Source: Firmicutes bacterium CAG:194 (GTDB lineage: Bacteria > Bacillota > Clostridia > Lachnospirales > Lachnospiraceae). From it: 64,000 bases of DNA. The notes beneath the pieces were generated by a model. The model had not been told where the DNA came from and did not search any database. It worked only from the letters and a program-made list of their open reading frames with translations. The stretch's first letter is position 1. Every line of letters starts with the position of its first letter. The position numbers and the translations under genes were made by a program. The stretch lies in NCBI GenBank assembly GCA_000432915.1, contig HF995233.1:91456-155455 (forward strand), given 5' to 3'. This document shows positions 16,287-25,389 of this stretch, in pieces.

Positions 16287-17336
16287 TTAAGGCTCCCTGA
16301 GTTTTACTGCCTTTGCCGCCCGTCTGCGGTTTTCTTCCTGCTGGGCAGCATAGTGCTTCCTCGTTGTATTGACATCCTTATGACCGAGTACATCTGCCAC
16401 CAGATAGATATCACCTGTTTCACGGTACAGATTCGTACCATAGGTACTGCGCAGCTTATGTGGTGTGATCTTTTTTAAAGAGGTTACTTTTGAGGCATAT
16501 TTCTTGACCAGCTTTTCTACAGCACGGACGCTGATCCGCTTATTCTGCATGGATAGAAACAGTGCATCTTCATGCCCCGTAGCAGCTGCCTTATGGGTGC
16601 GTTCATCCCAGTAGTCGAGGAGCGCATCCTCTACCTCTTCTCCAAAATATACAACCGCTTCATAACCGCCTTTTCGCACGATCCGGATCCCTCCGTTTTT
16701 GAAATCTACATCATTCAGATTCAGCCCTACGCATTCCGAAACACGGATTCCCGTACCAAGCAGAAGAGTAAGAAGTGCCAGATCCCTTGTTTTGGTAACT
16801 CTGTGATACCTTTTTTCTGTCTCGGTCAGTTCTTCCCCGTTTTCCACCAGCTCTAAGAGCGTAGCAACTTCATCGGGATCTAACCGGATAATTTCTTTTT
16901 CATGCAGCTTAGGCATAGGAACAAGTGCTGCCACATCCTTTTCGATCAGTTCGCTTGTATAGAAATAGTGATACATACTACGCAGACTTGCCAGCTTTCT
17001 GGACTTTCCGCGTTCATCATTGCGATATTCTTTGTCATCCTTATAATATAACTCCAGATAATCCAGATATTCCTCGATATCCTCCCTGCCAAGCTGATCG
17101 AGCAGGCTGAGCGGATACTCTTGAATCGGCGTTCTTCTCAGGGCATTGTTATTTTGCTGGATAAATTCAAAAAAGATACGAAGATCCAGTGCATAGCCCA
17201 ATCTTGTCCGTGTGGAAGTCGTATTTTCAATCCCGCGGAAAAACTGCTTGCAGAACTTCGGAAGCTCCTGCAGGACTGCCCGCATCTTTTCGATATTTTC
17301 TTTATTCACCTGATCATGATAACTGTGTTCGCTCAT
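16287..17336 (-). CDS. Tyrosine recombinase, XerC/XerD-like
   Basis: The 349-residue product is a tyrosine-family site-specific recombinase. The N-terminal half is a SAM-like core-binding domain (about residues 25-150). The catalytic domain shows Arg in GTGIRVSECVGLN, the HxxR motif in ITPHKLRSTYG, the second histidine in VLGHKDVNTTRKHY, and the nucleophile tyrosine at its end. There are no phage genes, att-like direct repeats or transposon genes beside it, and it sits in the lexA neighbourhood. A housekeeping, Xer-like role is therefore more likely than an integrase of a mobile island. The exact target (dif or other) is not known. Confidence 0.85.
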   Translation of the reverse strand: MSEHSYHDQVNKENIEKMRAVLQELPKFCKQFFRGIENTTSTRTRLGYALDLRIFFEFIQQNNNALRRTPIQEYPLSLLDQLGREDIEEYLDYLELYYKDDKEYRNDERGKSRKLASLRSMYHYFYTSELIEKDVAALVPMPKLHEKEIIRLDPDEVATLLELVENGEELTETEKRYHRVTKTRDLALLTLLLGTGIRVSECVGLNLNDVDFKNGGIRIVRKGGYEAVVYFGEEVEDALLDYWDERTHKAAATGHEDALFLSMQNKRISVRAVEKLVKKYASKVTSLKKITPHKLRSTYGTNLYRETGDIYLVADVLGHKDVNTTRKHYAAQQEENRRRAAKAVKLREP

Positions 17337-17452
17337 ATTTAACCTTCATAGTTATGTTTTGCTTTTCTTCCTTTACTATTTTAATAGGAGAAAAATAGTT
17401 TGTAAAGTCTGCTTTACATTGCCCATAAAATACCTTATGCTACTTTAGATCA

Positions 17453-18187
17453 TCATTTCGGCATAAACGTGCCTTTCTGCCAGCCTTCTATATTTCCATT
17501 TTCTATGGCAGAAAATAACCGTTCCTTTACCCCTTTGTTTTCGCGGATCAACTGCTTCAACAGCTGATCCGCGTACTCTCTTTTGGTACTTCCGTCTACC
17601 GGGCATGGACTTTTGGCTACCGGCAGATTATATTTATGCACAAAGCCGATCACATCTGCTTCATCCACATAAATAAGCGGCCGGATCACGGTCAACTGTA
17701 CACGATCCAAATATGTTTTCGGTAAAAATGACGTAAATTTCCCTTCAAACAGGAGAGAAAGCAGCATCGTATCAATGACATCATCCTTATGGTGCGCATA
17801 AGCCACCTTATTGCAGCCCAAACGCTTCATTTCATCATTCAAAGCACCTTTCCGCAGCTTTGCGCATAGTGAGCACGGATTGGATTCCTTGCGCGTCTGG
17901 AACACAATTTCAGCGATCTGTGTTTTGATGATCGTATAAGGCACCTGCAGTTTCTCACAAAAAGCCTTTATCTGTGTCAGATCCAGATTTTCAAAGCCAA
18001 GATCCACCGTAACCGCATATATTTCAAAATGCTTTGGATAAAATTTACTTAACATTTGCAGCGCATATAAAAGTGTCAACGAATCCTTGCCGCCGGATAT
18101 TCCGACCGCAATTCTGTCGCCTTCCTCGATCATATCATATGTATCTATTGCCTGCCTTGTCAGGCTTAATAAGCGTTGTAATTTCAT
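17453..18187 (-). CDS. ttcA: TtcA-family tRNA 2-thiocytidine biosynthesis protein
   Basis: TtcA-type enzymes thiolate C32 of tRNAs using an iron-sulfur cluster and ATP. The 244-residue product has the PP-loop SGGKDSLTLL, the CxxC pair in NPCSLCAKLRKG, and a third cysteine in KSPCPVDGS, the set that ligates the cluster. AYAHHKDDVIDT is a further family block. I start at ATG 18187 because GGGAGG lies 6 bases upstream. The open frame extends to 18241 without a ribosome site. TilS is excluded by the cysteine set. Whether C32 thiolation is the exact reaction in this lineage is inferred. Confidence 0.85.
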   Translation of the reverse strand: MKLQRLLSLTRQAIDTYDMIEEGDRIAVGISGGKDSLTLLYALQMLSKFYPKHFEIYAVTVDLGFENLDLTQIKAFCEKLQVPYTIIKTQIAEIVFQTRKESNPCSLCAKLRKGALNDEMKRLGCNKVAYAHHKDDVIDTMLLSLLFEGKFTSFLPKTYLDRVQLTVIRPLIYVDEADVIGFVHKYNLPVAKSPCPVDGSTKREYADQLLKQLIRENKGVKERLFSAIENGNIEGWQKGTFMPK

Positions 18188-18445
18188 AAACATCCTCCCG
18201 GCAGATATTTCTTCGTCAACATTGTAGCACGAATTTAGCAATCACTCCTAAACTATTTTGTAAAAGTGAGTTTGTTGTAAAATTTCTTGTATCTGCTGAA
18301 AATTAAATTGTACTTGCTTAATCCCCTGTAATATGAAATACTGATATTGATAAAAAAGAACCCTTTATAACAGATATTTATTATGTATACGAATAACAAA
18401 AAATTTATTGAATATTTCATAGGAATTAGCAGGAGGTAACCATAC

Positions 18446-19501
18446 ATGAACGTACAGCATTCTATCCATATTCCATCTTTTTTAAAGGTCTATGACAATG
18501 CACTGGATGATCTTGGCTCCATTTTACAAAATCAGGGCATCAACCGTGTTGTCTTATATTTTGGAAATGATCTGATCGAGATGTTTGGTTCCAAAGTGAT
18601 GAATTCTTTGAAAGATGCACAGGTAGATGTTCTCGAATATAAAGAAATCGACACCATTGCCTTAAATGATATTACGCAGATGGCATTTTCTATATCCCCA
18701 AAGGCGCAGGCAGTGATCGGTATCGGCGGCGGTAAAGTTATCGATGCCGCAAAATATATGGGATTTTTAAAAAAATTACCGTTTATCAGCATTCCTACCT
18801 CTACATCCAGTGATGGTTTTGCAAGCTCCAGTGCTTCTTTAAAGATAGAAGAGAGAAGAGTATCTGTTCCTGCAAGACTCGCCTATGGCATAGTTGTCGA
18901 TACGCAGATCATCAAAACCGCACCTGTGAAGTTTATCTATTCCGGAATCGGCGATATGATCTCGAAGATCACATCTATTTACGACTGGCAATATGAAGAA
19001 AAATGCGGATTTACAAAGGTGGATGATTTTGCCATGATGATTGCTAAAAAAGCCGTTAACAGCTTTGTCAGAACACCTTATCAGGATATCCATGAAAATC
19101 TGTTCTTAAAAGAACTCGTGGATTCCCTTGCCATGAGTGGAATTGCCAATGAAATTGCCGGAAGCAGCGCACCTGTATCCGGTAGCGAACATCTGATTTC
19201 CCATGCACTTGACAAGCTGCTTGAACATCCGCAGCTCCATGGGGTCCAGGTTGGTATTGCAACCTATATTATGAGCAAGGTACAGGATCATCGTTATGTG
19301 CGTGTGGAAACTGTTTTAAATGATACGGGATTCTTTGACTATGTGGCAACACTTGATATGAAAAAACAGGATTTTTTAGATGCCATCGATCTGGCACCAA
19401 CACTGAAAAACAGACATACCTATTTACATGAACAGAAATATCGGGATATGGCAAAAGATCTCGTCAAAAACGATGCCAGACTGCAGACGATCCTGCATTA
19501 A
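18446..19501 (+). CDS. Glycerol-1-phosphate dehydrogenase-like iron-containing dehydrogenase
   Basis: The 351-residue product belongs to the Fe-ADH/G1PDH (EgsA/AraM) family that reduces dihydroxyacetone phosphate to sn-glycerol 1-phosphate. Visible elements are the nucleotide-binding GIGGGKVIDAAKY, then PTSTSSDGFASSSAS, and the metal ligands aspartate in YSGIGDMISK and histidines in GSEHLISHAL and QLHGVQVG. AGGAGG precedes ATG 18446. In Bacillus AraM acts in making an archaeal-type heptaprenylglyceryl phosphate, but no PcrB partner is nearby. Substrate is therefore inferred from family only. It stands alone between ttcA and a small membrane protein. Confidence 0.85.
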   Translation: MNVQHSIHIPSFLKVYDNALDDLGSILQNQGINRVVLYFGNDLIEMFGSKVMNSLKDAQVDVLEYKEIDTIALNDITQMAFSISPKAQAVIGIGGGKVIDAAKYMGFLKKLPFISIPTSTSSDGFASSSASLKIEERRVSVPARLAYGIVVDTQIIKTAPVKFIYSGIGDMISKITSIYDWQYEEKCGFTKVDDFAMMIAKKAVNSFVRTPYQDIHENLFLKELVDSLAMSGIANEIAGSSAPVSGSEHLISHALDKLLEHPQLHGVQVGIATYIMSKVQDHRYVRVETVLNDTGFFDYVATLDMKKQDFLDAIDLAPTLKNRHTYLHEQKYRDMAKDLVKNDARLQTILH

Positions 19502-19669
19502 GGAACACTGGATACGATCCAGTAAATTACAAGCTGCCAGCTGTAGATAGAGCCAATTTGCAGCCGCAACTATTCGATAAACTATTCTTTTGCGAATAGT
19601 TCTATTTACCTCAATACACACTCTCTTATGCGTCAAGCTGCTATATTTTATCAACGGAGGGACTTATTT

Positions 19670-19894
19670 ATGACTGCAGATACATTTGCAATTTTATGTA
19701 CAATTGCACCTTTTGCAATACTTCTCATTGGTGTTACCCATCCAGGGCTCCCAAAAAAACACCTTCGGAAAAAATTTACCATAATTCGAAACAGTTCTGT
19801 AAAATCAAAGCACAAAAAGCGAGTTAAAAAATCTGCCAAACCAAAATATAAATTAAAAGATCTGAATAATGTTGATCTGACAAAGGCTATGTAG
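19670..19894 (+). CDS. Small membrane protein with a basic tail, unknown function
   Basis: I do not recognise this 74-residue protein. Residues 1-22 are hydrophobic (TADTFAILCTIAPFAILLIG). The rest is strongly basic (KKHLRKKF, KSKHKKRVKKSAKPKYKLK), giving a single membrane anchor with a positively charged cytoplasmic tail. GGAGGG at 19656-19661 and spacing of 8 bases support ATG 19670 over the open-frame start at 19628. A bidirectional terminator follows. Possible roles include binding nucleic acid or acidic lipid at the membrane, but this is speculation. Confidence 0.6.
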   Translation: MTADTFAILCTIAPFAILLIGVTHPGLPKKHLRKKFTIIRNSSVKSKHKKRVKKSAKPKYKLKDLNNVDLTKAM

Positions 19895-19924
19895 ACGCAT
19901 GTTGGGAAGAACTTTCGTCAAAGA

Positions 19925-19953
19925 AATAAGCTCTGCTATACACAGAGCTTATT
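19925..19953. terminator. Bidirectional terminator between convergent genes
   Basis: AATAAGCTCTG (19925-19935) pairs perfectly with CAGAGCTTATT (19943-19953). It lies between the plus-strand small protein and the minus-strand AI-2E family gene, with A/T-rich runs on both sides. Confidence 0.8.
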
Positions 19954-19965
19954 CTCTTACCTTAT

Positions 19966-21315
19966 TTATTTTATTTCTGTTTTCTCAGACTCTTTTGAAT
20001 CAGCTTCTTTTTCTTCCGGATTTGATACTTTTTCTCTGCCTTTGCGTTCTTTTTGCTTCGGTGGAGACAATTCTACAAAATGATTATCCTTTATTTCCGA
20101 CAAGAACATATAATCCTGGGTATTGGTTGAAAAGCCTCGCTTTACAAGCTGCTGATTGATAAGTGCTTTTATGCCGGCATAAATCACTGCAAATACTGGG
20201 ACACCGATTGCCATACCAAGAATCCCCCAGTAACCACCAAATAATGTGATAGAAAAGATAACCCAGAAGCTGGATAAACCGGTTTTGTTTCCAAGAATCT
20301 TCGGTCCTAAGAAATTGCCGTCAAACTGCTGCAGAATCAAAACAAATATAGCAAAATACAATGCCTGTTTTGGATTTACCATTAAAATCAGAACGATACT
20401 TGGAATCGCTCCAAGATATGGTCCGAAAAATGGAATAATATTTGTAATTCCTACAATCACACTGATCAGAACCGGATATGGCAATTGTAATAATGTCATG
20501 CCAATGAAGCATATTAAACCAATGATCAGGGAATCTACCAGCTTACCATTAATAAAACCACCAAATGTAGCATTGACAAAACGGATATTGGAAATCAACT
20601 TATTAGCTGTCTCCTCTTCCCAGATTGCATAAATAATCTTCTTGGACTGTCCTGCAAAGCTTTCCTTGCTGAACAGTAAGTATACGGAAATAATAAGACC
20701 GATCAGCAGATTCCACGCTGTCACAAGCAATCCCAGCATACTGGAAAAAATACTGCTCGAAAACTGCGTCAGTATTACGTTAAGCTGCGGAACCAGCTTG
20801 CTGTTCAGATAATCTTCCAGTTCATTGGAATACTGGTTGATCAGGGATGTTACAATTCCTGCCAGATCATCATTGTTCTCCAAAAGCTTTTGTATCCAGT
20901 CCTGCAGATTTGTTGCATATACAGGAAGCTGCAAAGCAATATTCTGGATACTGACAATAAGCTGCGGAATAATAGATGCACAAAGCAGATAGATCAGTAC
21001 AAATACAAATATAACCGTAATCAGTGCAGACAGCAGGCGCATCCTCTTCTTTGCCTTTGCACTTTCTGTATTCAGATTCACCCTTTTACACAGCGGTATA
21101 AAGAAATCTCTTTCCATATGATTGACAAGCGGTGTCATCAGATATGCCAGAACAAGACCATCAATGATAGGCATACATGTTTTTGTAAATGTCCGGAAAC
21201 CCGCCCGTACATTATTCATATGGAATAAAAAGTAATAAAAGATCAAAGAGGCTGCTATGACCAGAAAAGCAGTCACTCCCCAGTATACATATTTTTTTTC
21301 AAAACGAAATTTCAT
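19966..21315 (-). CDS. AI-2E family transporter (YdiK/TqsA-like membrane protein)
   Basis: This 449-residue integral membrane protein has about eight hydrophobic segments: two near the N-terminus, one at about 85-110 (LLSALITVIFVFVLIYLLCASII), and a cluster from 205 to 365. The segment IIPFFGPYLGAIPSIVLILM and LGPKILGNKTGLSSFWVIFSI are hallmarks of the AI-2E transporter family. The last 40 residues are charged (KEADSKESEKTEIK). Family members have been linked to export of autoinducer-2 or to sodium/proton exchange, so the substrate cannot be stated. It is transcribed behind the cytidylate-kinase-like gene. Confidence 0.88.
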   Translation of the reverse strand: MKFRFEKKYVYWGVTAFLVIAASLIFYYFLFHMNNVRAGFRTFTKTCMPIIDGLVLAYLMTPLVNHMERDFFIPLCKRVNLNTESAKAKKRMRLLSALITVIFVFVLIYLLCASIIPQLIVSIQNIALQLPVYATNLQDWIQKLLENNDDLAGIVTSLINQYSNELEDYLNSKLVPQLNVILTQFSSSIFSSMLGLLVTAWNLLIGLIISVYLLFSKESFAGQSKKIIYAIWEEETANKLISNIRFVNATFGGFINGKLVDSLIIGLICFIGMTLLQLPYPVLISVIVGITNIIPFFGPYLGAIPSIVLILMVNPKQALYFAIFVLILQQFDGNFLGPKILGNKTGLSSFWVIFSITLFGGYWGILGMAIGVPVFAVIYAGIKALINQQLVKRGFSTNTQDYMFLSEIKDNHFVELSPPKQKERKGREKVSNPEEKEADSKESEKTEIK

Positions 21316-21359
21316 TTTACAGTTTCCTTCTATTGCTGATTTTGTTTCTTATATCCTGT

Positions 21360-21986
21360 TTATTTCTCGCGATTTTCAAAATCCAGAATAAACTGCTTTA
21401 ATAAATTTACCGTTCCTTCAATTCCTAAAACACTGCTGTTAACAGAGAGATCATAGGAATCACTGAAGCCCCATCGCTTGGAAGAATAATAATTATAATA
21501 GCTCTGACGCTGCTTATCCTTTTTCAGGATCATTTCTTTGGCTTTAGATTCTGTCAGATCATATTTTTTCATAATACGTTTGATCTTGACATCCATATCG
21601 CCATGGATAAAAACACTGATACAATTTGGATTGTCAGCCAGTGCATAATCCGCACAACGACCTACAATGATACAAGGTCCTTCAGCCGCGATCTTCTTAA
21701 TCGCATCAAATTGTGCCAGAAATACTTTCTGACTGATTGGCATGTCTACAAGTCCTGCGGCATTGTACCCAAAGGAATAAGTATCCATAACCAGATTATA
21801 CAAAAAACTGTTGGTTGGCCTTTCATCATGTGTATGGATCAATTCCTCACAGAATCCACTCTCCTTTGCCGCTCTTGTCAAAAGCTCTTTGTCATAGCAT
21901 TTGATACCAAGCTCCTCTGCAAGTTTTTCGCCGATTTCACGTCCGGCCGAACCAAATTGACGTCCGATTGTAATAATTGTATTCAT
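21360..21986 (-). CDS. Cytidylate kinase-like family protein
   Basis: The 208-residue product belongs to the cytidylate-kinase-like P-loop family common in Lachnospiraceae. The N-terminus ITIGRQFGSAGREIGEKLAEEL gives a P-loop variant with GSAG in place of GxxGxGK(S/T). KCYDKELLTRAAKESGF follows, and IIVGRCADYAL and MKKYDLTESKAKEMI resemble nucleotide-kinase lid and NMP-binding parts. It is not the canonical Cmk. The substrate is unknown. GGAGG just upstream of ATG 21986 supports the start. It may be co-transcribed with the AI-2E family gene. Confidence 0.82.
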   Translation of the reverse strand: MNTIITIGRQFGSAGREIGEKLAEELGIKCYDKELLTRAAKESGFCEELIHTHDERPTNSFLYNLVMDTYSFGYNAAGLVDMPISQKVFLAQFDAIKKIAAEGPCIIVGRCADYALADNPNCISVFIHGDMDVKIKRIMKKYDLTESKAKEMILKKDKQRQSYYNYYSSKRWGFSDSYDLSVNSSVLGIEGTVNLLKQFILDFENREK

Positions 21987-22095
21987 ATGAAAAACCTCCT
22001 TGCCTGAATTATACGTATTTGTTTTTATATGTCAAATTATAACAAATTCCCTCTACAATTACAATTTCTTTTTGTATATAATATATAATTCTCAA

Positions 22096-23091
22096 CTACA
22101 ATTTTACCCATTTTTGAGAACGCAGCCTGACTGTTTTCCCGAGTTTCAGTTTATTGTTTTTCTTCTGAAAGCTTTTTACCTTATAATAATATTTTTTTCC
22201 GGTCTTCACTTTTTTATCGGTATATCCTGTGATCCTGCCCTTTTGGATCGTTTTTATTTTTTGATATTTTCCATTTTTGGATGTTGCACGATAAATCACA
22301 TATCCATCTGCATTTGCCACTTTCTTCCATTTCAGGCAGACTGCTTTTTTCTGTGTATTCTGATCAGATGTTGTTTCGCCTGTTCCGGTAACTGTCACTG
22401 TAAATGTAGTCGTCAGCTTTTGATAAGATACCGTTACAGTCTGTTTTCCGGTCTTGTTTTTATTGTATCCGCTGCACATTTTATCACTGATCGGAACATA
22501 ACTGTTTCCGTGCCATTTACAGTCTGCAACCAGATACAAGTCCATATCGGATATGGTGCTGCCTTTTTTGACACTGAGATCCGTACCGCCCTTTACGGAA
22601 AGAGATTCGAACTGACATCCTCCCACAAAAAGCTGTACCCAGTAATGTCTGAAATAACCATTTGTATCCTGACTGTAACCGACGCCTAAATGTGTCAGCG
22701 ATGCATTCATCATATTCTGCTTATGCCCCGGGCTGTTCCACCAACTGTTTATCACCTGTTCTGCCGATGACTGACCGGCTGCTATATTTTCGGCAACACT
22801 CCGGTAAAAGATATCCTGCTCAGCTAAAACAGAAAAACAGGTTGTTCCGTCCGGACGCGTATGCGAAAAATAGCTTTCTGTTTCTGCCACACGGATACCT
22901 GCCGCTTTCTGCAGCTTCTTCGTCGTGGATAAAGGTTCTAACCCCAGATTTAGTCTTTTTTGATTGGTCAGCTTTAAAACCTCCCACTCTTCTTTGGAAC
23001 AAACAGATGGCTTCTGTGCCATAACCGGTGTTACAACAACTGTTGTAAACAATAAAAGCAAGCTCATAATCTGCAGAATTCGTTTCTTCAT
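22096..23091 (-). CDS. Secreted CAP-domain (SCP/PR1-like) protein with a C-terminal beta-sandwich
   Basis: The 331-residue product has a signal peptide (KKRILQIMSLLLLFTTVVVTPVMAQ). A CAP domain follows at about 35-160, with the family motifs HTRPDGTTCFSVL, AENIAAG, WWNSPGHKQNMM and YFRHYWVQLF. After a lysine- and threonine-rich linker, residues about 245-331 form a fibronectin type III-like module (CLKWKKVANADGYVIYRAT, KYYYKVKSF). Such proteins are secreted and bound to the envelope. Their activity is unclear in bacteria. GGGAGG ahead of ATG 23091 decides the start over the open-frame 23106. It lies 35 bases after the GH43 stop on the same strand. Confidence 0.88.
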   Translation of the reverse strand: MKKRILQIMSLLLLFTTVVVTPVMAQKPSVCSKEEWEVLKLTNQKRLNLGLEPLSTTKKLQKAAGIRVAETESYFSHTRPDGTTCFSVLAEQDIFYRSVAENIAAGQSSAEQVINSWWNSPGHKQNMMNASLTHLGVGYSQDTNGYFRHYWVQLFVGGCQFESLSVKGGTDLSVKKGSTISDMDLYLVADCKWHGNSYVPISDKMCSGYNKNKTGKQTVTVSYQKLTTTFTVTVTGTGETTSDQNTQKKAVCLKWKKVANADGYVIYRATSKNGKYQKIKTIQKGRITGYTDKKVKTGKKYYYKVKSFQKKNNKLKLGKTVRLRSQKWVKL

Positions 23092-23126
23092 TGCATCCTC
23101 CCTCATTCATATTACAATAACATTCG

Positions 23127-24674
23127 TTAGAAATGGATCTCTATTAACTGTACTTTAGCCTGTCCTTTATAAACAAGATATAAAGCATGGACACCATCCG
23201 GTATTCCTATCTGTACAGTTACTTTTTTCCAGTCTTCCGCCTTTTCATCCAGTAAAAGCGTTCCTATTTCATTTTCTGCTGTATCAATGCATATCCCGAA
23301 TTGCGGCGCATTTTCTGTTGACTGTCTCGGTTTGACTATATCGGTCAAAGTATCTTTTTCAGCATATGTATTCGCAAAATTCTCATCATCCTGACTACGG
23401 ATATCCGTACGATATCTTCCATCAAAGATCACGCGATTCTTCTCGGTTTCCATCCGATAGGTAATCCCAAATTGCTTTACAGACCTGCATTCGAAATATT
23501 TATAACCGATCAGGGTGTGATCTTCTATTTCCGCAATAAATCGCTCCTGCCCCTTATGTGTAACATTTGGAAACGAGATCTGAAACACACTGTTAGACCC
23601 GTGTGGCATATGTCCGTTTGTCAGATTGCAGGCGATCACTGCCGGATAGGTGCCTTCTGCTGACAGCGGTCCATCATTCAATCCGCAGCTTGTCATTTCT
23701 GCCTGTGGAATGCTGCCATCTTCCAAAATACGTATTTTCTCCGCACATGCCTGTCTGCTATAATCAGATTTATGTGTCAGACGATGGTAAAAAACATACC
23801 ATTGCCCATTAATTTCAATGATGCTGCCATGTGTAGTTCCTGTCATATTCAGCTTATGCTGTGCATCTCTGCCGCGATAACCGATATCACCATTGGATAC
23901 GATCGTTCCGCCGAAAACAAAGTCCCGATCAGGCTGATCACTCGTTGCATAACAGAGCTCATGATTCTGCCAGGAAGAATAGATAAAATAATACTTCTTT
24001 CCGACCTTATGCATGGATGAACCTTCAAAAAACGGGTGTGCTTCAAAGCTTGTGCCTTTTACCCGATACGGAATAATATGCTTTGCTTCTTCCTTTACCG
24101 TCAGCATATCATCGGAAAGAACTGCCATGACCGGTCCCATGATACTGTCCGGATAACTGAAAATTTCTTCCCGGCTCCGTCCGAACATTTCTATCTCATC
24201 CTGCAGGTAAAAATCATTTGTCAAAAAATCGTTGCGTTCCTCATAGTCATACTGTGTTCCGTAATAAAGCCGGATCGTTCCGTCGTCATTGAGCACCGCC
24301 GGATCAAAACAAATATATTTCAGCATGGGACTGCCATCCGGATTTTTCACAACGCCGAGGTATTCATACTGCCCGGCCGGCGTATCACAGACAGCCACAC
24401 TGACAGGGCCCTGATAACCACCCTGTCCATAATCTCCGCCCATGCAGTAATACAGATAAAAACGACCATCATTGCCCTGTACCACATCCGGTGCATACAT
24501 ATACTGCGGAGCGGGATAACGCGGATCCTGTTTTGCCTGATAAATTACGCCCTCATACCGCCAGTCCGTCAGATCATCTACCGGTGCGGAATAACAGACA
24601 TAATCGAGCATACAGAAAGTGTCGCCGCCTTCCTTGTCATGTGAACCATAATGATATACCCTGTCACCGAACAC
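23127..24674 (-). CDS. GH43 family glycosidase, N-terminus disrupted by an apparent one-base frameshift
   Basis: GH43 enzymes remove arabinose or xylose side units from plant polysaccharides. The open frame begins only at GTG 24674, at HVFGDRVYHYGSHD. In the same frame just upstream lie codons for NPFLPLYEYIPDGEP, the family's N-terminus carrying the catalytic-base aspartate. They have no start codon. The ribosome site and ATG at 24742 are one base out of phase: the run AAAA after ATGAAG would need one more A. The other catalytic residues are present (DPAV, EGSS). The last 120 residues look like a CBM6-type module. No signal peptide is visible, so the product is probably cytoplasmic. It is either a pseudogene, slippage-dependent, or affected by a sequencing error. 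Confidence 0.75.
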   Translation of the reverse strand: MFGDRVYHYGSHDKEGGDTFCMLDYVCYSAPVDDLTDWRYEGVIYQAKQDPRYPAPQYMYAPDVVQGNDGRFYLYYCMGGDYGQGGYQGPVSVAVCDTPAGQYEYLGVVKNPDGSPMLKYICFDPAVLNDDGTIRLYYGTQYDYEERNDFLTNDFYLQDEIEMFGRSREEIFSYPDSIMGPVMAVLSDDMLTVKEEAKHIIPYRVKGTSFEAHPFFEGSSMHKVGKKYYFIYSSWQNHELCYATSDQPDRDFVFGGTIVSNGDIGYRGRDAQHKLNMTGTTHGSIIEINGQWYVFYHRLTHKSDYSRQACAEKIRILEDGSIPQAEMTSCGLNDGPLSAEGTYPAVIACNLTNGHMPHGSNSVFQISFPNVTHKGQERFIAEIEDHTLIGYKYFECRSVKQFGITYRMETEKNRVIFDGRYRTDIRSQDDENFANTYAEKDTLTDIVKPRQSTENAPQFGICIDTAENEIGTLLLDEKAEDWKKVTVQIGIPDGVHALYLVYKGQAKVQLIEIHF

Positions 24675-24796
24675 ATGCGGTTCTCCATCCGGAATATATT
24701 CATAAAGCGGTAAAAATGGATTATATATTTGATTTTCTTCATAAGTCTTTCCTTTCTACTTTTCACTCTGTCGATAAATAGAATTGTATTTTTGTA

Positions 24797-24821
24797 AATA
24801 AGACTTATTTATAGTCTTATT
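24797..24821. promoter_or_regulatory. Perfect palindrome between GH43 and a divergent gene, candidate operator
   Basis: AATAAGACT (24797-24805) and AGTCTTATT (24813-24821) are perfect 9 bp arms around a 7-base AT-only centre. It lies 55 bases upstream of the GH43 ATG, in the control region shared with the plus-strand gene at 24920. No terminator role is obvious, since no gene ends here. Confidence 0.45.
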
Positions 24822-24919
24822 ATAAATGTGATTCCTATAGTTTGTAAAGAAAAAATATGTTACAATCAATATGATACCGCTAAATCATGTATGCATCAAC
24901 ACAAAAAGGGGAATTAACT

Positions 24920-25285
24920 ATGTCAGAAGTAATAACCATGAAACGAAACAATAGTGATGAGAATACAACGCTCGCAATGCTGGCGAATGATTTCATCCGC
25001 AAAATGTCTATTCACAAGATCTGCCGGGTACAGAAAGCCGGGGGAAAAGCAATTCTTATCTGTTTTGAAGAATATTATTACAGAGTTGAAAGCGCTGTAT
25101 CACTGACCGTTATGCTTACACAGGAAGATAACTCACAGGATGCTTTTATCATTGGTTTTGGTGGTGGACATGGTCTTTTGAATATTTCCTGGGGTGCAAA
25201 TGAATCGATTGCCAAGAAAGCGTATAACGCATTAGCAGAACTGGGATTTGAAAAAGATGACAGTGTGACGGGGATGTATTTATAA
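24920..25285 (+). CDS. Conserved-looking cytosolic protein of unknown function
   Basis: I do not recognise this 121-residue protein with confidence. It has no signal peptide or membrane segment. The middle (HKICRVQKAGGKAILICFEEYYYRVESAVSLTVML) alternates beta-like segments. A glycine-rich turn, IIGFGGGHGLLNISWGANESIAKKAY, is followed by a closing helix (NALAELGFEKD). The layout resembles small two-layer domains such as DUF6054, but I cannot confirm that. AAGGGG precedes ATG 24920, so I do not use the open-frame start 24887. It is a single gene followed by a terminator and diverges from GH43. Confidence 0.6.
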   Translation: MSEVITMKRNNSDENTTLAMLANDFIRKMSIHKICRVQKAGGKAILICFEEYYYRVESAVSLTVMLTQEDNSQDAFIIGFGGGHGLLNISWGANESIAKKAYNALAELGFEKDDSVTGMYL

Positions 25286-25389
25286 ACAATTATAACTTTT
25301 GCAAATAATTTTCAAGCTGGTGAAAAATACCTACCACATTTGTTCTTCAATTCTTTTATTGGAATAATTTGTGGCATATCATCTAAAAT

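Noticed and set aside
16287..17336. Prophage or genomic island around the tyrosine recombinase
   Set aside because: No integrase-flanking direct repeats, no tRNA at the site, no phage genes; the neighbours lexA and ttcA are housekeeping genes.
17453..18187. TilS (tRNA-Ile lysidine synthase)
   Set aside because: The PP-loop is shared, but the CSLC pair and third cysteine fit the iron-sulfur TtcA family, and length is too short for TilS.
18253..18447. 64-residue hydrophobic minus-strand frame
   Set aside because: AT-rich intergenic DNA, no ribosome site, composition typical of a chance frame. The 258-base gap between ttcA and the G1PDH-like gene shows no other clear feature.
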